DNA of 64,000 nucleotides from Hydractinia symbiolongicarpus. Its lineage: Eukaryota > Cnidaria > Hydrozoa > Anthoathecata > Hydractiniidae. The first letter of the stretch is position 1. Every line of letters starts with the position of its first letter. Below are positions 58,898-64,000 of the stretch, piece after piece. Position numbers and translations under genes: made by a program. The notes under the pieces were generated by a model. That model saw only the letters and a program-made list of their open reading frames with translations. It was not told where the DNA came from and did no database searches. The stretch covers positions 2,978,001 through 3,042,000 of the forward strand of contig NC_079876.1 of the NCBI RefSeq assembly GCF_029227915.1, written 5' to 3'.

Positions 58898-60055
58898 CGG
58901 GCCGAGTCCGGGATTTACGGGAAATTGCGGGTTTTCGTTTGCCGGCAATTAAACTTCTTTTATTCAGCGTCTCATCAAAAATGAAAACATTTTTAAAAAC
59001 TACAAGTCTCATGCGTTTTAGTGGTGAAAAAATAATTTAAAGAATCGTTCGGGAAATGAGTTTACTCCCTGGGTACTTTCTTTGTATACTTTTGACTATG
59101 GGGGCCGAGTCCGGGGTTTACGTGAAATGGCGGGTTTTCGTTTGCCGGCGATTAAACTTCTTTTATTCAGCGTCTCATCAAAAATGAAAACATTTTTAAA
59201 AACTACAAGTCTCATGGGCTTTAGTGGTGAAATAATAATTTAAAAAATCGTTAGTGAAATGCGTTTACTCCCTGGGAACTTTCTTTGTATATTTTGACTA
59301 TACGGGCCGAGTCCGGGATTTACTGGAAATCGCAAGTTTTCGTTTGCCGGCGATTAAACTTCTTTCATTCAGCGTCTCATCAAAAATGAACACATTTTTG
59401 AAAAACAAGTCTCATTGGCTTTAGTGGTGAAATAATAATTTAAAAAATAGTTCGGGAAATGAGTTTACACCCTGGGTAATTTCTTTGGATACTTTTAAAT
59501 ATACGGGCCGAGTCCGGGATTTACGGGAAATCGCAGGTTTTCGTTTGCCGGCGATTAAACTTCTTTCATTCAGCGTCTCATCAAAAATGAAAACATTTTG
59601 GAAAACTACAAGTCCCATGCGTTTTAGTGGTGAAAAAATAATTTAAAAAATTGTTCGGGAAATGAGTTTACTCCCTGGGTACTTTCTTTGTATACTTTTA
59701 ATTATACGGCCCGAGTCCGGTGTGTACGGGAAATGGCGGGTTTTCGTTTGCCGGCGATTAAACTTCTTTTATTCAGCGTCTCATCAAAAATGAAAACATT
59801 TTTGAAAACTACAAGTCTCATGCGTTTTAGTGGTGAAAAGATAATTTAAAAAATCGTTTTGGAAATGAGTTTACTCACAGGGTACTTTCTTTGTATACAT
59901 TCGACTACACGGGCCAAGCCCGGGATTTACAGGAAATCGCAGGTTTTCGTTTGCCGGCGATTAAACCACTTTCATTAAGCGTCTCATCAAAAATGAAAAC
60001 CTTTTTAAAAACTACAAGTCTCATGGGCTTTAGTGGTGAAATAATAATTTAAAAA
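57884..60055. repeat. Block repeated at 3650 bp (18 monomers), copy 1
   Basis: Matches 61534-63705 at an offset of about 3650. Markers are TATGGGGGCCGAG with TTTACGTGAAATGG (about 59097/62747), GTTAGTGAAATGCG, TTTTTGAAAAACAAG lacking two bases (59393/63043), TTTGGATACTTTTAAATATACGG and CCGGTGTGTACGG. Confidence 0.86.
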
Positions 60056-61533
60056 ATCGTTAGGGAAATGCGTTTACTCCCTGGGTACTTTCTTTGTATA
60101 TTTTGACTATACGGGCCGAGTCCGGGATTTACTGGAAATCGCAAGTTTTCGTTTGCCGGCGATTAAACTTCTTTCATTCAGCGTCTCATCAAAAATGAAC
60201 ACATTTTTGAAAACTACAAGTCTCATGGGCTTTAGTGGTGAAATAATAATTTAAAAAATAGTTCGGGAAATGAGTTTACACCCTGGGTAATTTCTTTGAA
60301 TACTTTTAAATATACGGGCCGAGTCCGGGATTTACGGGAAATCGCAGGTTTTCGTTTGCCGGCGATTAAACTTCTTTCATTCAGCGTCTCATCAAAAATG
60401 AAAACATTTTGGAAAACTACAAGTCCCATGCGTTTTAGTGGTGAAAAAATAATTTAAAAAATTGTTCGGGAAATGAGTTTACTCCCTGGGTACTTTCTTT
60501 GTATACTTTTAATTATACGGCCCGAGTCCGGTGTGTACGGGAAATGGCGGGTTTTCGTTTGCCGGCGATTAAACTTCTTTTATTCAGCGTCTCATCAAAA
60601 ATGAAAACATTTTTGAAAACTACAAGTCTCATGCGTTTTAGTGGTGAAAAGATAATTTAAAAAATCGTTTTGGAAATGAGTTTACTCACAGGGTACTTTC
60701 TTTGTAATCATTCGACTACACGGGCCAAGCCCGGGATTTACAGGAAATCGCAGGTTTTCGTTTGCCGGCGATTAAACCACTTTCATTAAGCGTCTCATCA
60801 AAAATGAAAACATTTTTAAAAACTACAAGTCTCATGGGCTTTAGTGGTGAAATAATAATTTAAAAAATCGTTTGGGAAATTAGTTTACTCCCTGGATACT
60901 TTCTTTGTATACTTTTGACTATACGGGCCGAATCCGGGATTTACGGGAAATCGCAGGTTTTCGTTTGCCGGCGATTAAACTTCTTTTATTCAGCGTCTCA
61001 TGAAAAATGAAAACATTTTTGAAAACTACAAGTCTCATGCGTTTCAGTGGTGAAAAAATAAATTAAAAAATCGTTCGGGAAATGAGTTTACTCCCTGGGA
61101 ACTATCTTTGTATGCTTTTGACTATACGGGCCAAGCCCGGGATTTACGGGAAATCTCGGGTTTTCGTTTGCCGGCGATTAAACTTCTTTTATTCAGCGTC
61201 TCATCAGAAATGAAAACATTTTTGAAAACTACAAGTCTTATGCGTTTTAGTGGTGAAAAAATAATTGAAAAAATCGTTCTGAAAATGAGTTTACTCACAG
61301 GGTACTTTCTTTGTATTCATTCGACTATACGGGCCAAGCCCGGGATTTACGGGAAATCGCGGGTTTTCGTTTGCCGGCGATTAAACTTCTTTTATTCAGC
61401 GTTTCATCAAAAATGAAAACATTTTTGAAAACTACAAGTCTCATTCGTTTTAGTGGTGAGAAAAAAAATTAAAAAATCGTTCGGTAAATGAGTTTACTCC
61501 CTGGGTACTTTCTTTGTATACATTTGACTATAC
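58898..61533. repeat. Satellite with 4-monomer (811 bp) and 23-monomer (4663 bp) relationships
   Basis: The AATAGTTCGGG / CGGCCCGAGTCCGGTGTG / GACTACACGGGCC run occurs at about 59.3-60.0 kb and again at 60.1-60.8 kb (offset about 811). From 60094 the sequence follows the 55431 block at 4663 bp. So the transition cassette is present twice in a row here. Confidence 0.82.
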
Positions 61534-63705
61534 GGGCCAAGCCCGGGATTTACAGGAAATTGCAGGATTTCGTTTGCCGGCGATTAAACCTCTTTTATTA
61601 AGCGTGTCATCAAAAATGAAAAGATTTTTGAAAACTACAAGTCTTATGCGTTTTAGTGGTGAAAAAATAATTGAAAAAATCGTTCTGAAAATGAGTTTAC
61701 TCCCAGGGTACTTTCTTTGTATTCATTCGACTATACGGGCCAAGCCCGGGATTTACGGGAAATCGCGGGTTTTCGTTTGCCGGCGATTAAACCTCTTTCA
61801 TTAAGCGTTTCATCAAAAATAAAAACATTTTTGAAAACTACAAGTCTCATTCGTTTTAGTGGTGAGAAAAAAAATTAAAAAATCGTTCGGGAAATGAGTT
61901 TACTTCCTGGGTACTTTCTTTGTATACATTTGACTATACGGGCCAAGCCCGAGATTTACAGGAAATTGCAGGATTTCGTTTGCCGGCGATTAAACCTCTT
62001 TTATTAAGCGTGTCATCAAAAATGAAAAGATTTTTGAAAACTGCAAGTCTCATGGGATTTAGTGGTGAAATAATAATTTAAAAAATCGTTCGGGAAATGA
62101 CTTTACAACCTGGGTACTTTCTTTGTATACTTTTGATTATACGGGCCGAGTCCGGGATATACGGGAAATTGCGGGTTTTCGTTTGCCGGCAATTAAACTT
62201 CTTTTATCCAGCGTCTCATCAAAAATGAAAACATTTTTAAAAACTACAAGTCTCATGCGTTTTAGTGGTGAAAAAATAATTTATAAAATCGTTCGAGAAA
62301 TGGGTTTACTCCCTGGGTACGTTCTTTGCATACTTTTGACTATGCGGGCCGAGTCCGGGGTTTACGGGAAATGGCGGGTTTTCGTTTGCCGGCGATTAAA
62401 CTTCTTTTATTCAGCGTCTCATCAAAAATGAAAACATTTTTAAAAACTACAAGTCTCATGGGATTTAGTGGTGAAATAATAATTTAAAAAATCGTTCGGG
62501 AAATTAGTTTACAACCTGGGTACTTTCTTTGTATACTTTTGACTATACGGGCCGAGTCCGGGATTTACGGGAAATTGCGGGTTTTCGTTTGCCGGCAATT
62601 AAACTTCTTTTATTCAGCGTGTCATCAAAAATGAAAACATTTTTAAAAACTACAAGTCTCATGCGTTTTAGTGGTGAAAAAATAATTTAAAGAATCGTTC
62701 GGGAAATGAGTTTACTCCCTGGGTACTTTCTTTGTATACTTTTGACTATGGGGGCCGAGTCCGGGGTTTACGTGAAATGGCGGGTTTTCGTTTGCCGGCG
62801 ATTAAACTTCTTTTATTCAGCGTCTCATCAAAAATGAAAACATTTTTAAAAACTACAAGTCTCATGGGCTTTAGTGGTGAAATAATAATTTAAAAAATCG
62901 TTAGTGAAATGCGTTTACTCCCTGGGTACTTTCTTTGTATATTTTGACTATACGGGCCGAGTCCGGGATTTACTGGAAATCGCAAGTTTTCGTTTGCCGG
63001 CGATTAAACTTCTTTCATTCAGCGTCTCATCAAAAATGAACACATTTTTGAAAAACAAGTCTCATGGGCTTTAGTGGTGAAATAATAATTTAAAAAATGG
63101 TTCGGGAAATGAGTTTACACCCTGGGTAATTTCTTTGGATACTTTTAAATATACGGGCCGAGTCCGGGATTTACGGGAAATCGCAGGTTTTCGTTTGCCG
63201 GCGATTAAACTTCTTTCATTCAGCGTCTCATCAAAAATGAAAACATTTTGGAAAACTACAAGTCCCATGCGTTTTAGTGGTGAAAAAATAATTTAAAAAA
63301 TTGTTCGGGAAATGAGTTTACTCCCTGTGTACTTTCTTTGTATACTTTTAATTATACGGCCCGAGTCCGGTGTGTACGGGAAATGGCGGGTTTTCGTTTG
63401 CCGGCGATTAAACTTCTTTTATTCAGCGTCTCATCAAAAATGAAAACATTTTTGAAAACTACAAGTCTCATGCGTTTTAGTGGTGAAAAGATAATTTAAA
63501 AAATCGTTTTGGAAATGAGTTTACTCACAGGGTACTTTCTTTGTTTACATTCGACTACACGGGCCAAGCCCGGGATTTACAGGAAATCGCAGATTTTCGT
63601 TTGCCGGCGATTAAACCACTTTCATTAAGCGTCTCATCAAAAATGAAAACATTTTTAAAAACTACAAGTCTCATGGGCTTTAGTGGTGAAATAATAATTT
63701 AAAAA
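61534..63705. repeat. Block repeated at 3650 bp, copy 2
   Basis: Repeat of 57884-60055, ending where CGTTAGGGAAATGCG in copy 1's continuation meets CGTTTGGGAAATTAG here. Minor differences include AGGGTACTTTC with CCCAGGG (about 61703) and GGTTTACTCC (about 62303). Confidence 0.86.
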
Positions 63706-64000
63706 ATCGTTTGGGAAATTAGTTTACTCCCTGGATACTTTCTTTGTATACTTTTGACTATACGGGCCGAATCCGGGATTTACGGGGAATCGCAGGTTTT
63801 CGTTTGCCGGCAATTAAACTTCTTTTATTCAGCGTCTCATGAAAAATGAAAACATTTTTAAAAACTACAAGTCTCATGCGTTTCAGTGGTGAAAAAATAA
63901 ATTAAAAAATCGTTCGGGAAATGAGTTTACTCCCTGGGTACTATCTTTGTATGCTTTTGGCTATACGGGCCAAGCCCGGGATTTACGGGAACTGTCGGGT
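63706..64000. repeat. Satellite, third entry into the transition sequence; window ends mid-monomer
   Basis: CGTTTGGGAAATTAG, CCTGGATAC, CCGAATCCGGG and then TTTGTATGCTTTTG match 60866-61160 at about 2839 bp. The last monomer starts at 63921 and is cut by the window edge, so the array continues. Confidence 0.85.

Larger units (their letters stand above)
1..64000. repeat. Satellite DNA array, 203-bp monomer, spans the whole window
   Basis: A landmark ATGAGTTTAC recurs at 76, 279, 482, 685, 888, 1091 and onward to 63921, with steps of 203 except in defined length variants (192 and 207 bp). All copies inspected read in the same direction. The monomer has a GC-rich third (four CGGG boxes and GCCGGC) and an AT-rich remainder with A and T tracts. 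No unique sequence, transposon or inverted block interrupts it, and both window ends fall inside a monomer. The unit length and HOR organisation resemble centromeric or pericentromeric satellites of eukaryotes; that location is inferred. I do not recognise the family. Confidence 0.98.

Noticed and set aside
2858-63268. Reverse-strand frames of 61-71 codons, starting MRLVVFKNVF or MGLVVFQNVF
   Set aside because: They are the complement of the same monomer segment, recur across the array and end at the linker stops. No evidence of a gene.
1-64000. CRISPR array (regular direct repeats)
   Set aside because: The repeats are contiguous 203-bp units with no unique spacers, and no cas genes are present.
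1-64000. Transposable element, LTR or rDNA spacer repeats
   Set aside because: No terminal repeats, target-site duplications, polymerase or integrase motifs, or rRNA sequence were seen anywhere in the window. Origin from such an element cannot be excluded but has no support here.

Overview
The whole 64 kb window is one uninterrupted tandem satellite array. The basic unit is about 203 bp, I estimate about 315 head-to-tail copies from the spacing, and every copy I looked at lies in the same orientation. The window opens and closes inside a monomer, so the array is longer than 64 kb. I see no credible protein gene, RNA gene, transposon, CRISPR array or unique spacer. The open reading frames (up to 133 codons) are by-products of the repeat: the same peptides recur at monomer spacing on both strands. 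I do not recognise the satellite from any named family.

The organism is almost certainly a eukaryote. A satellite of near-nucleosomal unit length organised into multi-kilobase higher-order repeats (HORs) is typical of centromeric or pericentromeric heterochromatin; that location is an inference. The consensus is about 38% GC with about 13 CpG per monomer, more than composition predicts. This argues mildly against long exposure to heavy CpG methylation, but it does not identify a clade.

Region by region: (A) 1-7.6 kb holds 7-monomer HORs (1410 and 1408 bp) with 192-bp short monomers and a 'GTGGTAAAAA..ATATAA' class. (B) 7.6-28.9 kb holds a succession of HORs of 9 (1835 bp), 5 (1027, 1019), 6 (1221), 3 (609) and 13-14 monomers (2642/2845), marked by 207-bp monomers carrying an extra CGAT. 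(A') 28.9-39.4 kb returns to the monomer classes of A and contains two copies of a 3412-bp HOR (about 17 monomers). (C) 39.4-41.8 kb is a transition whose sequence reappears at 55.4 and 60.1 kb. (D) 41.8-49.1 kb is two near-identical copies of a 3652-bp, 18-monomer HOR. (E) 49.1-55.4 kb is a patchwork of overlapping 4-, 7- and 11-monomer duplications (811, 1420, 2232 bp). (F) 55.4-64 kb has 5-, 18- and 23-monomer relationships (1014, 3650, 4663 bp) built from the transition sequence.

The picture is of layered local expansions: block B looks nested between A-type sequence, and D+E looks nested between copies of the transition sequence. Unequal exchange, monomer loss and short conversion-like patches can be read directly. 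Coordinates of HOR boundaries were found by eye from where two copies stop matching, and may be off by some tens of bases.
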